A stretch of DNA of 64,000 nucleotides from Alphaproteobacteria bacterium. GTDB taxonomy: Bacteria; Pseudomonadota; Alphaproteobacteria; Rs-D84. This document shows positions 43,448 through 53,752 of this stretch, piece after piece. Each line of letters begins with the position of its first letter. Position 1 is the stretch's first letter. The stretch covers positions 347,069-411,068 of the forward strand of contig SUUN01000001.1 in assembly GCA_015062495.1 (NCBI GenBank). Reading direction: 5' to 3'. Both the position numbers and the translations under genes were made by a program. The notes under the pieces are model-generated. The model was not told where the DNA came from. It was given only the letters and a program-made list of their open reading frames with translations, and ran no database searches.

Positions 43448-45679
43448 TTATTTGCCGAATTTGCCACTGCGTGGGAAACCAACCGGAACAGTGCGACCCT
43501 GGGACGCGCGACGGCCACGCCATGGCGCCCAATCGTCCAACTTGGTCGTGCCACGACCCGTGGTCCAGCCAAATCCGTTCGCTGCATCAAAGAACATAAT
43601 ATCCAAAACATACGTCCGTTCGGCGTTGTATTTTTGCAGTATCACACCCTTGCCACGGGACATTTGCGGAATTTCGTCGGTCCCAAATATCAACAGTTTG
43701 TCGTTCGAACCCGACATCGCAACTGTGTCACCCGTCACACGCACACACATGTGCGCAGGATTTTTTGGTTCGGTATTCATAACCTGTTTACCATTCTTGG
43801 TCTGGGCAACGCAGCCGTCGCCTGATATGATAAATCCGTTCCCGTGACGCGACACCAACAAATATTTTGCATTAACATCCAAAACAAATGCGTGGACAAT
43901 TTCTTCGTCGGCGGCAATATCTGCCATCATGCGGACAGATTCGCCAAAGCCACGCGCAGACGGCAATTCGTTCGCGGACAGTGTGAACATCTTGCCCGAC
44001 GAGCCAAATAAATTGATTTTATCAATCGACATTGCATGGAACGCAGTTTGCAGTTCATCACCTTCTTTGAATTTCAAATCCAGCGCATTTAAATCCAAGT
44101 GTCCCTTGGCCGCGCGAATCCAGCCCATTGTTGACAAGATGATGGTCAACGGTTCTTTTTCAATAAATTCGTCTGCGTTGACAACGATTTCTTCGGTCTG
44201 TTCCGCCCAGGTTGTACGACGACGGCCCAGTTTTGTCTTTTTATCATATGTCTTTTTAATGTCGTTAAACCATGCCTTTAACTGGTCATTTTGGGCATCG
44301 TCACTGGCCAATAAACTTTGCAACTGTTCCTGTTCGGCACGCAGGGCGGCGTCTTCGCGTTTGATTTCCATTTCTTCTAGTTTACGCAGGGAACGCAGGC
44401 GGGTGTTTAATATCGCCTCTACCTGAATATCGGTCAGTTTGAATTCGGCAATTAATACCCCCTTGGCATCATCTTCGTTGCGGATGATTTCAATAACACG
44501 ATCCAGATTCAAATAAACGACCAGCAAACCGCCCAGAATTTCCAGACGACGTGCAATATTGTTCAGACGCCATTTTGTGCGACGCTGCAGAACCAGTTTC
44601 TGATGCGCGATAAATTCACGCAACACATCGCCAATCGGCATAACACGTGGCGCGCCATTGGAATCAATCACATTAAAGTTCATGTTGAATCGGTATTCCA
44701 AATCCGTCAACGCAAACAGGTGTGCCATCATTTTGTCCGCCGGGATATTACGCGTCTTCGGCGTAATCACAATACGAACGTCGGTTGTTGATTCATCGAT
44801 GATATCATCAACCAGTGGTAATTTCTTGGAATCAATCAGGCTTGCAATTTGTTCAACCAATTTAGATTTTACAATACCATATGGGATTTCAGATATCACA
44901 ACATGCCAACCGCCACGTTCCAGGTTTTCAATTTCCCAGCGCGCGCGAATGCGGAATGCACCCTTGCCCGCTTCGTAATTTTTAACAATGGTATCAAAAC
45001 TGTCAATCAAAACACCACCGGTTGGAAAATCAGGCCCGACCATCTTTTTCATAATTTGGGCGGTCGTCGCGTCCGGTTTATCAACCACCAGGTTCAGGGC
45101 ATCGCAAACCTCGGCCACGTTATGGGTTGGGATATTCGTTGCCATACCAACCGCAATCCCCATACCGCCGTTCGCCAACAAATTCGGAAATGCGCCCGGC
45201 ATTACAACCGGTTCCATCGTCGTGCCGTCAAAGTTCGGCATCATGTCAACACTGTCTTCGTCCAGTCCCTCCATAATCAGCATGGCGGCGTCGGTCATTT
45301 TAGATTCTGTGTATCGATATGCCGCCTGGGGGTCACCGTCAATGTTACCAAAGTTACCCTGGCCATCAATTAATGGATAGCGTACGGAAAAATCCTGGGC
45401 CAGGCGGACCATTGCGTCATAAACAGACGAATCCCCGTGCGGATGATAATGACCCAACACGTCACCCACAACCGTCGCACATTTACGAAACGCGGCGTTG
45501 GGGGCCAATTTCTGGCGCAACATGGAATATAAAATACGGCGGTGTACAGGCTTTAACCCGTCGCGAACGTCCGGCAAGGCGCGCGAAACAATCGTACTGA
45601 CCGCATAAGACAAATAACGTTCAGATAACGCGTCTGATAACTGTTGTGAATCAATGTTTTCAATAATTTCTTTTCCCAT
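43448..45679 (-). CDS. parC: DNA topoisomerase IV subunit A
   Basis: 743 residues. N-terminal breakage-reunion domain with [33 protein letters not shown] and the catalytic tyrosine in [10 protein letters not shown]. The quinolone-determining region is [18 protein letters not shown]. The short C-terminal propeller lacks a GyrA box, which favours ParC over GyrA. It decatenates chromosomes together with ParE. Confidence 0.92.
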   Translation of the reverse strand: MGKEIIENIDSQQLSDALSERYLSYAVSTIVSRALPDVRDGLKPVHRRILYSMLRQKLAPNAAFRKCATVVGDVLGHYHPHGDSSVYDAMVRLAQDFSVRYPLIDGQGNFGNIDGDPQAAYRYTESKMTDAAMLIMEGLDEDSVDMMPNFDGTTMEPVVMPGAFPNLLANGGMGIAVGMATNIPTHNVAEVCDALNLVVDKPDATTAQIMKKMVGPDFPTGGVLIDSFDTIVKNYEAGKGAFRIRARWEIENLERGGWHVVISEIPYGIVKSKLVEQIASLIDSKKLPLVDDIIDESTTDVRIVITPKTRNIPADKMMAHLFALTDLEYRFNMNFNVIDSNGAPRVMPIGDVLREFIAHQKLVLQRRTKWRLNNIARRLEILGGLLVVYLNLDRVIEIIRNEDDAKGVLIAEFKLTDIQVEAILNTRLRSLRKLEEMEIKREDAALRAEQEQLQSLLASDDAQNDQLKAWFNDIKKTYDKKTKLGRRRTTWAEQTEEIVVNADEFIEKEPLTIILSTMGWIRAAKGHLDLNALDLKFKEGDELQTAFHAMSIDKINLFGSSGKMFTLSANELPSARGFGESVRMMADIAADEEIVHAFVLDVNAKYLLVSRHGNGFIISGDGCVAQTKNGKQVMNTEPKNPAHMCVRVTGDTVAMSGSNDKLLIFGTDEIPQMSRGKGVILQKYNAERTYVLDIMFFDAANGFGWTTGRGTTKLDDWAPWRGRRASQGRTVPVGFPRSGKFGK

Positions 45680-45746
45680 AGCATAGGGAATTTAAAACAT
45701 TTCAAAAAAAATAACAACACAAAAATTCCCCCAAATGGGGGATTTA

Positions 45747-46877
45747 CTACATAGTCTTTTGATTTAGTTTTAAATCAATAGCCAGGTTTTTCGCCATTTC
45801 AACACGCGACATTGATACAGATGGGGTGGCGTCTGTTATTATCGGCATATAGTTATCCATATCAAAACGGCCAAAATAACGGTCTCGCGCCATACGAACC
45901 AATGTCGTATGCGGGTAAGTTGCCAACATAACCGCCGGTGTTTTTTCATCTGAAATGAATTCAATCAGTTCATCTGACGGCATGGATTCAATGCGCTTTA
46001 ACTCAGCCGCATATTCAGCGCGGGCAATTTTACGCGTGTCGGCGGCAAAAACATTCGACACATCATAGGTCTTGAATATATCGCCCAGGTTTTCACGATT
46101 GTGCCCAACATAGATGTGACGACCGGTGGAATCTGGAATAAATTTACCATCGTCCAGACGACCACGCCCCAGATACATAACGGCGTGGAATTTGCTGCGA
46201 CTGCCGCGATAGCGCGGAACAATCAAGATAGCCCCCGCATCCAAACCATCGGCACTGAAATTACGGGATGCAAATTTTTGTACATGTTCCGCACGCACAG
46301 AATCAGGCGTATCGGCATTTACACGATTACGCGCCAGATATTTATCCAACGCGGCATTATATGCAGAATCAGTTTCATGCATCACACCGTTGTGAATACA
46401 ATCCGGAAAATCGGGCGTATTATACTTTTTATCCATATGATATTTAAAACCCACACATGCGGTGCGTGCGCCGTCGGGGATAATCGTTATTGTATCACCC
46501 ATTTCGTCCAATGCACGCGACAGATGTGTATATTGCCCCCATACGCAATGCATGCCAACGGGCGCGCCCGGCAATTCACGGCGCACCGCGGCGCGATAAC
46601 CACTGCGCCCCATCAGGGGGTGTAATTTTTCCTGGGCGCGCAACATGTTGGACACGTATATGTCACGCAGGCTGTCGGCCTTGGTATCCAGGTAAATTTT
46701 ATTTATCTTGTTTTCAACCGATATGTCATAGCGCAACGTACGCATATATGACACCCGATGTGTGTTATTAGTGGGGATCAAGGTGGCATCCCCATCATTT
46801 TGCGCCGTCGTCAGCCCCGGCCCAATCATTAATGCCGCACCAGAAAAAATATACGGCAATGTCCACTTCCATTTCAT
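45747..46877 (-). CDS. secreted protein, possibly CHAP/NlpC-type hydrolase
   Basis: 376 residues from ATG 46877 after CAAAGGTGTTTAT, with a signal peptide (about 1-25). A cysteine in MHCVWGQYTHL, a histidine in KFHAVMYLGRG, and YVGHNRE suggest a papain-like peptidoglycan hydrolase layout, but spacing and motifs are weak. A promoter and a structured leader of about 200 bases precede it. It ends with a terminator at about 45722-45745. Confidence 0.5.
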   Translation of the reverse strand: MKWKWTLPYIFSGAALMIGPGLTTAQNDGDATLIPTNNTHRVSYMRTLRYDISVENKINKIYLDTKADSLRDIYVSNMLRAQEKLHPLMGRSGYRAAVRRELPGAPVGMHCVWGQYTHLSRALDEMGDTITIIPDGARTACVGFKYHMDKKYNTPDFPDCIHNGVMHETDSAYNAALDKYLARNRVNADTPDSVRAEHVQKFASRNFSADGLDAGAILIVPRYRGSRSKFHAVMYLGRGRLDDGKFIPDSTGRHIYVGHNRENLGDIFKTYDVSNVFAADTRKIARAEYAAELKRIESMPSDELIEFISDEKTPAVMLATYPHTTLVRMARDRYFGRFDMDNYMPIITDATPSVSMSRVEMAKNLAIDLKLNQKTM

Positions 46878-46949
46878 ATAAACACCTTTGCAATCAAACA
46901 GACACAATAAACATAATGCATGTTTATACGCATCTAATTGTTAATATTC

Positions 46950-47111
46950 GTTTTTATTTTGATTGGTTCGTCACATACAGAAAAATTGCGACGTACATTC
47001 AGACATAAATGCCCCGACTTGCCATAACATCATAAGAACCGGCAGCCCGCCCCGTTTCCAGGGAACCAAAGTTTGTATGTACAATATACTGATAAACACG
47101 GGTTTTGTCAA
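46950..47111 (-). promoter_or_regulatory. promoter and structured 5' leader of the secreted protein gene
   Basis: TTGACA (47111-47106), 17 bases, TATATT (47088-47083). The 200-base leader has GTACAT near its start and ATGTAC about 80 bases later that could close a domain, with GCCGG/GGC-type helices inside. It has no terminator and lacks the features of the leader RNA family elsewhere in this window. Confidence 0.4.
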
Positions 47112-47139
47112 GTCCATCACTGTGTTTTTTTGCTAGTTT

Positions 47140-47194
47140 GCAGTTGTAGACCCCCTCTTCGTTAAAACTTCGTGGGACGGGTATATGGCACTGC
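47140..47194. repeat. imperfect inverted repeat
   Basis: GCAGT (47140-47144) with ACTGC (47190-47194), enclosing ACCC/GGGT and a CTTCG/CGAAG-like core. It may be a hairpin in RNA of either strand. A separate ordinary terminator for the 47258 gene lies at about 47214-47242. Confidence 0.4.
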
Positions 47195-47257
47195 GATAAA
47201 TAAATGCGGAATAAAAAATCCCGCCGGATGGCGGGATTTTAATTATTCATCGTCACC

Positions 47258-49306
47258 TTAAAGTTCGCCCAACATTGTTGAAACCCAATTTTTCGTCTGT
47301 GTTGGATCTGGGTCTTTGGTTGTATCACCATTTACAGACATACATGTGCGAATTTGGGCGCGACATGCGTTTATTGCGATATTATTACTTTTTTTGTAAT
47401 TATTCGTTGCTAAACATGATGATACATCAGTTATGCAATTTTCAGCATAGTCGGCAATAACCGCATCCTGGGCAACCTTGATCTTGGTCAATGTGCGTTG
47501 CAGGTATTCCTTGACCACGTCATTGGCTGGGTTATATGTACGGTTGGCTGCAGTCGTTCCAGTGTATGTATAATCCTGGCACTTGTTCAGGACGGACATA
47601 CACATACCATAGTTTTTGCCATCTTCGTTATAACCGATTTTGTACAGCAAATAGTTTGACATGATATCAGAGGTCTGTTTCTGCGCGGTCGTCCCAACTG
47701 TTTTGGAAATATAATCCGCCAGTGTCCCCTTGTCGTTATCGGTGCCGAACGCATACTTGTTGGTATCATAGAACCATGTACTGTACAAGGTTTTGGATGT
47801 ACCATAATCGATACCAGGAGCTGTCAACGCAGTTGTACTTACCACATAACCCGGGGTTGAGCCGACAACGATTTCGCCGTCAACGATATATTTACCCGTT
47901 GGGTCAAGGCAGTATTCATAATCTGTACCGCAGACATAGTCGTCCTGCATACAGGAATCCAGTGCATTTACGCAACCACGCAGGTCATATGAATTCTTCT
48001 GTTGTGCGACCATCAAACGTGCACGTTGCAGTACACCCTTGGCATTGCGGACAGTTTGATTCATTTCTTCGTTCGTGTCGGTCAAACTGCGTTCATATGC
48101 GATACACTGTTTATCAATTTCCAGGTCATATGAATTTGTGATAACGGAAATATCAACACCCTGGGCCGCACAGCTGTTCAGAACCGCCGCCTTGCACCGC
48201 GTTGCCGCCGTTTTATACAGGGTTTCGCCACGCTGGTTGCTGATGGATGATGTGTCCGCCGTTGTTGTGCCGAACAATGACGCCAGGTCAAAGCCAGTGC
48301 TGTCGATACTGAAATCCAACAGGCCAGACAAATCGAATCCCATGCCCGCATCGGATACAGTCGATGCTGATCCACCCTTGACATCAACAATTAAATTCTT
48401 GATTCTGTCCAAATCGTTTTTCAACTGGGTATTATCCTGGGTTGATTGCATTTGGATTTCAGCCTCGGTCTGGGTGAATAATGTTTCAATTTCATCCGCC
48501 GACAGGCCGATATACTGAATCTGTTGGGCAACATCCTGTAATGCTTCGGTTGCAGCCTTTAACGCTTCTTCTGTCTTGGCATAATTTTTGATATTTTTCG
48601 AACATGAACAACGTCCCTGGTTATCGTCCAGAACATTACAGAAGTTATCCATACATGATGTATATTGCGCCTTGCAAAAATCGGTGATTTGCGCCAATTC
48701 GTCCATTGTTTGTGTTGCATCCGCCGCAGATTCAGCCGTTGTCACAACATTAGATGACGTCGATGATATTGTCGGGATACGTGCACGAACCGCACTGGCA
48801 CGGGAACTGACACGACCGGTGTACAATGGTGTGTTTACGGTATCCGTCTGAACAATAGACGCACGGGCCGCCGTTGTTGGCGCGGACTGCATTGCGCGAC
48901 GCGTTGTCGCAATTTGTTGTGTGCCGTTTGTCGCACTGCGCGCAGCACGCGTTGAAACACGCGAAACCGTACCCCGGGCCGACGCATTCGTCGCCGTACG
49001 CGCCGTCACAGCATTTGACGTCGTACGATTTGACGCCGTCACACGACCCACATTGGCACGCGAAGATACATTCGCAGACGCAGTCGATGGCACAGCACGC
49101 GACGCATTACGATTCGCAGTACGTGGATTTACCGAACTGGGCTGGGCCACAGGGGCAACAACCACCGTTTCTGTTGCGGCATCGATTTCTTCGCCCGATG
49201 GTTCTTCGTCAGAATATTCAATCACACCGTCATAGAAAACGGGCGCAACCTCAGCAAATGCGGGCAACACCAACAATCCACTAAGCACGGCAATAAATCT
49301 TTTCAT
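47258..49306 (-). CDS. large secreted protein with Arg/Ala/Ser/Thr-rich region and cysteines
   Basis: 682 residues from ATG 49306 after GAAGGGAAGGATTTACC. Signal peptide (MKRFIAVLSGLLVLPAFAE), then a low-complexity region (about 50-185) rich in A, R, T, S and V. The C-terminal 480 residues are helical, with paired cysteines (FCKAQYTSCMDNFC, GRCSCSK, RGCVNALDSC, YVCGTDYEYC, MCMSVLNKC, CRAQIRTC). I do not recognise a family; it is probably an envelope or surface protein. Confidence 0.65.
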   Translation of the reverse strand: MKRFIAVLSGLLVLPAFAEVAPVFYDGVIEYSDEEPSGEEIDAATETVVVAPVAQPSSVNPRTANRNASRAVPSTASANVSSRANVGRVTASNRTTSNAVTARTATNASARGTVSRVSTRAARSATNGTQQIATTRRAMQSAPTTAARASIVQTDTVNTPLYTGRVSSRASAVRARIPTISSTSSNVVTTAESAADATQTMDELAQITDFCKAQYTSCMDNFCNVLDDNQGRCSCSKNIKNYAKTEEALKAATEALQDVAQQIQYIGLSADEIETLFTQTEAEIQMQSTQDNTQLKNDLDRIKNLIVDVKGGSASTVSDAGMGFDLSGLLDFSIDSTGFDLASLFGTTTADTSSISNQRGETLYKTAATRCKAAVLNSCAAQGVDISVITNSYDLEIDKQCIAYERSLTDTNEEMNQTVRNAKGVLQRARLMVAQQKNSYDLRGCVNALDSCMQDDYVCGTDYEYCLDPTGKYIVDGEIVVGSTPGYVVSTTALTAPGIDYGTSKTLYSTWFYDTNKYAFGTDNDKGTLADYISKTVGTTAQKQTSDIMSNYLLYKIGYNEDGKNYGMCMSVLNKCQDYTYTGTTAANRTYNPANDVVKEYLQRTLTKIKVAQDAVIADYAENCITDVSSCLATNNYKKSNNIAINACRAQIRTCMSVNGDTTKDPDPTQTKNWVSTMLGEL

Positions 49307-49391
49307 GGTAAATCCTTCCCTTCTATTACACATGATTTTATCATATCTGTAAATTTATTACAAATGAAAAAATCGTGTTTTTGCGGTATTT

Positions 49392-50414
49392 CTATTTTAT
49401 TCCGGATACGTGTTTCTGCCACCGCCAAGCGGATGCCAACGTTTCATTTAGCGGAACAACCGCGCGCCAATTCAATACACGCGACGCCAAATCACAATTT
49501 GCCCAGATGGCCGGAACATCGCCGGCGCGACGCGGCGCAATCCGATACGGCAAATCAACCCCGGTCGCATCACGGAATGCGTTTATCAATTCCATAACGG
49601 ACGCGCCCCGCCCCGTTCCCAGATTGAATACGCCAACACCCGTCGCACCCGATAACATATGACGCAATGCCGCCACGTGCGCATGCGCCAAATCGTTTAT
49701 ATCAATGTAGTCACGCACACAAAATCCATCGGGCGTATCATAATCATCACCAAAAACATTCAAATATTCGCGAATCCCGGCCGCGGTCTGGGTAATATAC
49801 GGCATCAGATTATTCGGCACACCGTTGGGCAATTCGCCTATTTCCGCCGATGGGTGTGCGCCAATTGGATTAAAGTATCGCAACAGTGTGGCACTGATTT
49901 GCGGGTATGCGCGCACCGTATCGCGGATAATGTTTTCGCCCATAACCTTGGTCGCGCCATATGGGGATGTGGCCGGTTGCAGTGGGGTCTGTTCGGTAAC
50001 AGGAAGTTTTTCTGGCACACCGTACACCGTTGCCGATGACGAAAAGACAATGTTTGGCACGCCAAATTCACGCATCAAATCCAGAACATTTATCAGACCG
50101 CCCAGGTTGTTGCGATAATACAACAGTGGATTTGATACGGATTCGCCAACAGCCTTGAACGCGGCAAAATGAATCACACCGACTGCATCACGATGCGTTG
50201 CAAATGCAGAACGCAGCGCGATAATATCTGTGCAATCCACATTTACAAATTCTGGGCGCGTGCCGGTAATGCGCGCGACACCGTCCAGTGAATCAATCTG
50301 CGAATTGGACAGATTATCAAATACCACCACATCAAAACCAGATTCAATCAACGCAACACAGGTATGCGAACCGATATAGCCCGCCCCGCCGGTAACAATT
50401 ATTTTTTGGGACAT
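49392..50414 (-). CDS. galE: UDP-glucose 4-epimerase
   Basis: 340 residues. NAD-binding GGAGYIGSHT at the N-terminus, FSSSATVYG and the YGATK catalytic pair, then RYFNPIGAHPS and VRDYIDINDLA. It interconverts UDP-glucose and UDP-galactose for glycan synthesis. CCAAAGGAG precedes the ATG. Confidence 0.93.
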   Translation of the reverse strand: MSQKIIVTGGAGYIGSHTCVALIESGFDVVVFDNLSNSQIDSLDGVARITGTRPEFVNVDCTDIIALRSAFATHRDAVGVIHFAAFKAVGESVSNPLLYYRNNLGGLINVLDLMREFGVPNIVFSSSATVYGVPEKLPVTEQTPLQPATSPYGATKVMGENIIRDTVRAYPQISATLLRYFNPIGAHPSAEIGELPNGVPNNLMPYITQTAAGIREYLNVFGDDYDTPDGFCVRDYIDINDLAHAHVAALRHMLSGATGVGVFNLGTGRGASVMELINAFRDATGVDLPYRIAPRRAGDVPAIWANCDLASRVLNWRAVVPLNETLASAWRWQKHVSGIK

Positions 50415-50506
50415 AAAAAAAACTCCTTTGGTTTAATTATAGCGTGGCATATAGACAAGGCAAAGGTAAATATTCCCAATTTATTAAAAAATATAATGAA
50501 TTTTTG

Positions 50507-50535
50507 TTGCGGGTGTGTTATTGTTTGACTATAAT
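50507..50535 (+). promoter_or_regulatory. promoter of the PLD lipoprotein gene
   Basis: TTGCGG (50507-50512), 17 bases, perfect TATAAT (50530-50535), 33 bases before the TTG start codon. Confidence 0.65.
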
Positions 50536-50567
50536 CGTCAAAAAAAATTAAGCAAAGGGGTATTTGG

Positions 50568-52157
50568 TTGTCGATATTAAAAAAAGTTGCGGTTTGGATT
50601 TTGGCATTGCCCCTGATGGGGTGCACAACCGTGCCGACAACAACACGCGATACGCGCCTGGGCGAATATACGCCCAAGGTTACATCCACAGACTTTGAAT
50701 ACGACCCATATGACACCCCGATTGCACAATGCTATGCGAATGAATTGGCGGCCAGCGATGACACGTCGGGCGCGACACTAATCGAAGATGGATTGTCGGC
50801 GTTCGTCATTCGTTCGGCGTTCGCGCGTATGGCGACCAAGACGATTGATTTACAGACATATATTTACAGTAACGATTTTTCATCCAAGGTTTTAATTGCA
50901 GAACTGAAAAGCGCGGCCGACCGCGGGGTCAAGGTACGCATACTGTTGGATGATTACGGGACAAAATCTGATATCGTGGATGTAATGCTGTTGAATCAGC
51001 ACCCGAATATAGAAGTGAAAGTCTTTAACACCGTCGCCAACCGTTCGAAACTGTTATATTATCCCCAGTTTTTGACAGACTTTAATCGACTGAATTCGCG
51101 TATGCACAATAAACTGTTCATTGTGGATAATATCGCATATATCACCGGCGGTCGTAATGTGGGCAGTAATTATTTCTATCCGGAAACAGCGTCGAACTTT
51201 TCAGACACAGACGTTTTGTTTATCGGTGACATGACGCACTTTGCCACCGACAGTTTTAATGAATACTGGAATCATCACCTGTCTATTCCGGCGTCAGTGT
51301 TCCCCAAGGCAAAATCTAAAAAAGCGTTAAAAAAACTGGAAAAATCATTCGCAGAAATTGAACGGCGCGCATCCGAAGACGTTCGCAAATATAACACCAT
51401 CATCAATATGGCAATGCGCGAATATAAACAAAAACGATTTGATTTCAGTTGGGGACGCGGAAAATTCTTGGCCGATCCGCCTGAAAAAGTCGAAATGACC
51501 ATGGATGAAAAAGAAGCGTATCGTGGCGACATTGTTCGCGCGTTGCAGCACCTGTGGAACAAAACACGTAATTCCGTCTATTTGTCGGCGGCGTACTTTG
51601 TGCCGGGACAAGGCGGACTGGAACACATGCTGGGCGAAGAAAAGTCCGGGGTGCATATGACGATTGTAACCAATTCTTTGGCGTCTACAAACGCGCCAAC
51701 CGTTTATGCAAAGTGGGAAAAATACAGAAAACAATTAATCGAATCTGGGGCGGAAGTGTACGAATTCATGGTGTCGGCCGAAAATCTGCGGGGCAAAGAA
51801 CACGACCGTGAACGCAAACAGTCCAGTTTTTCGGTCCTGCACAGTAAAACCATGGTGTTTGATGATGATATTTCATGGATTGGCAGTTTTAATCTGGACC
51901 CGCGCAGCGCGTACTACAACACTGAAAATGTGGCGATTTTTGAAAGTCGCGACTTTGCCAACAAGTTGCGTGAAATGATTATCCAAGACACCCAGACATC
52001 GTGGCGCGTTACACTGGACGATGATGGCGACCCGGTATGGACGGGGTCGCGCCCGGGGGATGAAAAACCACGGGTATACAAACATGCGCCGGATACCAGT
52101 TTGTTGCGCAGAATTTGGAAAAATATTAGTAATTTAGTGCCAGAAAAGTTCGTATAA
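50568..52157 (+). CDS. ClsC-like phospholipase D-family lipoprotein
   Basis: 529 residues starting at TTG 50568, seven bases after AAAGGGG. Lipobox LPLMGC. Two PLD motifs: MHNKLFIVDN with a GGRNVG follow-up, and LHSKTMVFDD with GSFNLDPRS. This two-HKD lipoprotein architecture fits the YmdC/ClsC-type cardiolipin synthases that use phosphatidylethanolamine and phosphatidylglycerol. The enzyme would act on the periplasmic membrane face. Confidence 0.8.
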   Translation: MSILKKVAVWILALPLMGCTTVPTTTRDTRLGEYTPKVTSTDFEYDPYDTPIAQCYANELAASDDTSGATLIEDGLSAFVIRSAFARMATKTIDLQTYIYSNDFSSKVLIAELKSAADRGVKVRILLDDYGTKSDIVDVMLLNQHPNIEVKVFNTVANRSKLLYYPQFLTDFNRLNSRMHNKLFIVDNIAYITGGRNVGSNYFYPETASNFSDTDVLFIGDMTHFATDSFNEYWNHHLSIPASVFPKAKSKKALKKLEKSFAEIERRASEDVRKYNTIINMAMREYKQKRFDFSWGRGKFLADPPEKVEMTMDEKEAYRGDIVRALQHLWNKTRNSVYLSAAYFVPGQGGLEHMLGEEKSGVHMTIVTNSLASTNAPTVYAKWEKYRKQLIESGAEVYEFMVSAENLRGKEHDRERKQSSFSVLHSKTMVFDDDISWIGSFNLDPRSAYYNTENVAIFESRDFANKLREMIIQDTQTSWRVTLDDDGDPVWTGSRPGDEKPRVYKHAPDTSLLRRIWKNISNLVPEKFV

Positions 52158-52183
52158 AAAATCCCCACATTTGGGGATTTTTT
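52158..52183. terminator. bidirectional terminator
   Basis: AAAAAATCCCCA and TGGGGATTTTTTT flank a short loop between convergent genes. Confidence 0.8.
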
Positions 52184-52515
52184 TAATGCGTATGTGATGC
52201 GATATGCAAAATCAGACTGACAAAAAATAACACTGTTATAATACTAACAACAATCTTTTGCGTGCGATGCGATTTATTGCCACCGCAATGCGCGCACGCA
52301 CAACGGCAATCACGCCAAACCAAATACCAAGACAATACCAGCATACACCCAGAAAATACAAACAACCATGGTTCTAGCCAATGTGGTAAAACATGGAAAT
52401 GTGCAGCGTCCGGCGCAACCAACCCAATAACCGCCAACAACATTGGCAGACCACAGCAAAATATATGTGGCAATATCGTCGCAAAAATCCCAATCTTAAC
52501 TGCTTTGTTTTTCAT
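52183..52515 (-). CDS. small membrane protein, MerT-like in layout
   Basis: 110 residues from ATG 52515, after AAGGAACTATGT. Three or four hydrophobic segments, HIFCCGLPMLLAV in the first, and a CRCACAHC cluster between the later ones. Paired cysteines in a membrane helix recall mercuric or metal transport proteins, but the match is only by layout. Confidence 0.5.
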   Translation of the reverse strand: MKNKAVKIGIFATILPHIFCCGLPMLLAVIGLVAPDAAHFHVLPHWLEPWLFVFSGCMLVLSWYLVWRDCRCACAHCGGNKSHRTQKIVVSIITVLFFVSLILHIASHTH

Positions 52516-52613
52516 ACATAGTTCCTTGGTCGTATGGGCAATTATATATTTTTTTATAATCATAGCAACCAATAAAATATTGACAATATTCCGATAAGTG
52601 ATATAAATCGAAC

Positions 52614-53573
52614 ATGACAGATTTATCAGAAGCAGATTTTTTTTCAACGCGTGCTTTTCACGACCACGACCCGGTCTATTTATTCACAAATGAAAATATA
52701 TACGGAACATTGAAAACGGCCGGCGATATATCAAATAAAAAAATTCTGACCGTTGGTGCGTCGGGCGATCATGTGTTTGAATCATATTTGCTGGGCGCAA
52801 AGGACGTTCACACATTTGATATAAATTCCAGTCAAAAAAATGTAATTGAATTAAAAAATCATATGATTCGCGAATTGTCATATTCAGATTTTATGGATTT
52901 CTTTTTCAGTCGCAGAAACTTTTTTAATCAGAAAATTTTAGCACCAATCAAATCAAAATTTTCAGGTGATTTACAGGCGTTTCTGAAAAAATGTACTGTT
53001 GGTGACACACGTAAAAACTTTAAATACCGTGCCGCACACACAAGCCAATATGACATCACCAAATTACAATACATTGCAAGTAAATCTAATTTCAATACCG
53101 TTCGCGACAGATTGCCCGAACATATACCATTTAAACACTGTGATATATCGACTGTGTACTGGGCGATGCAGAACAATGTACAAAAATATGGCACACACTA
53201 TCTGGAACACGCAAATATTCCATTTGAACAAAGTAGGCCTGAATTGCACGCGGATTTTACAGAACGATATGATTTAATTTTATTATCAAATATTTTTTCA
53301 TACTTATATGGCGATTCGTACAACCCAGAAGAAAGATTAAAACGAACCCAGCGCAATGTGCTGGTGCCACTGATTGCGAATAATTTATCCGAAAATGGGC
53401 GCGTATATTTTCATTATGATTGGAATGGGAAAACGGCGGAATGGGTAAACTTTTTGCATTACTTTCAATCCAAATATAACACCACGGTGCAGTATGTGGC
53501 ACGTACGGTTGACGGCGCATTTCATGATTACAAATTCGATATGGTTTTATACGCCACACGAAAGCAACGTTAA
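52614..53573 (+). CDS. DUF3419-like SAM-dependent transferase
   Basis: 319 residues. KKILTVGASGDHVFESYLLGAKDVHTFDINSSQKNVIELK is a Rossmann SAM-binding segment of the kind seen in DUF3419/BtaA-type aminocarboxypropyl transferases. A later YDLILLSNIFSYL strand and GRVYFHYDW complete the fold. The substrate is not known. Confidence 0.55.
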   Translation: MTDLSEADFFSTRAFHDHDPVYLFTNENIYGTLKTAGDISNKKILTVGASGDHVFESYLLGAKDVHTFDINSSQKNVIELKNHMIRELSYSDFMDFFFSRRNFFNQKILAPIKSKFSGDLQAFLKKCTVGDTRKNFKYRAAHTSQYDITKLQYIASKSNFNTVRDRLPEHIPFKHCDISTVYWAMQNNVQKYGTHYLEHANIPFEQSRPELHADFTERYDLILLSNIFSYLYGDSYNPEERLKRTQRNVLVPLIANNLSENGRVYFHYDWNGKTAEWVNFLHYFQSKYNTTVQYVARTVDGAFHDYKFDMVLYATRKQR

Positions 53574-53580
53574 CAAACAA

Positions 53581-53656
53581 TGGCATCCCCAGCAGGACTT
53601 GAACCTGCATCTAATTCTTAGGAGGAACTTGTTCTATCCGGTTGAACTATGGGGAC
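53581..53656 (-). tRNA. tRNA-Arg (CCT)
   Basis: Full cloverleaf on the minus strand: acceptor GTCCCCA/TGGGGAT, anticodon loop CTCCTAA giving CCT, T-arm GCAGG/CCTGC with TTCAAGT, encoded CCA. Confidence 0.95.
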
Positions 53657-53752
53657 GGGTAAACGGTGATATTTTATTCCCAACAAAATAATATTGCAAG
53701 CCAACATTTGCAACGATATAATGCGTGGGCAAAAAAAAGAAAGATTCAGGAA

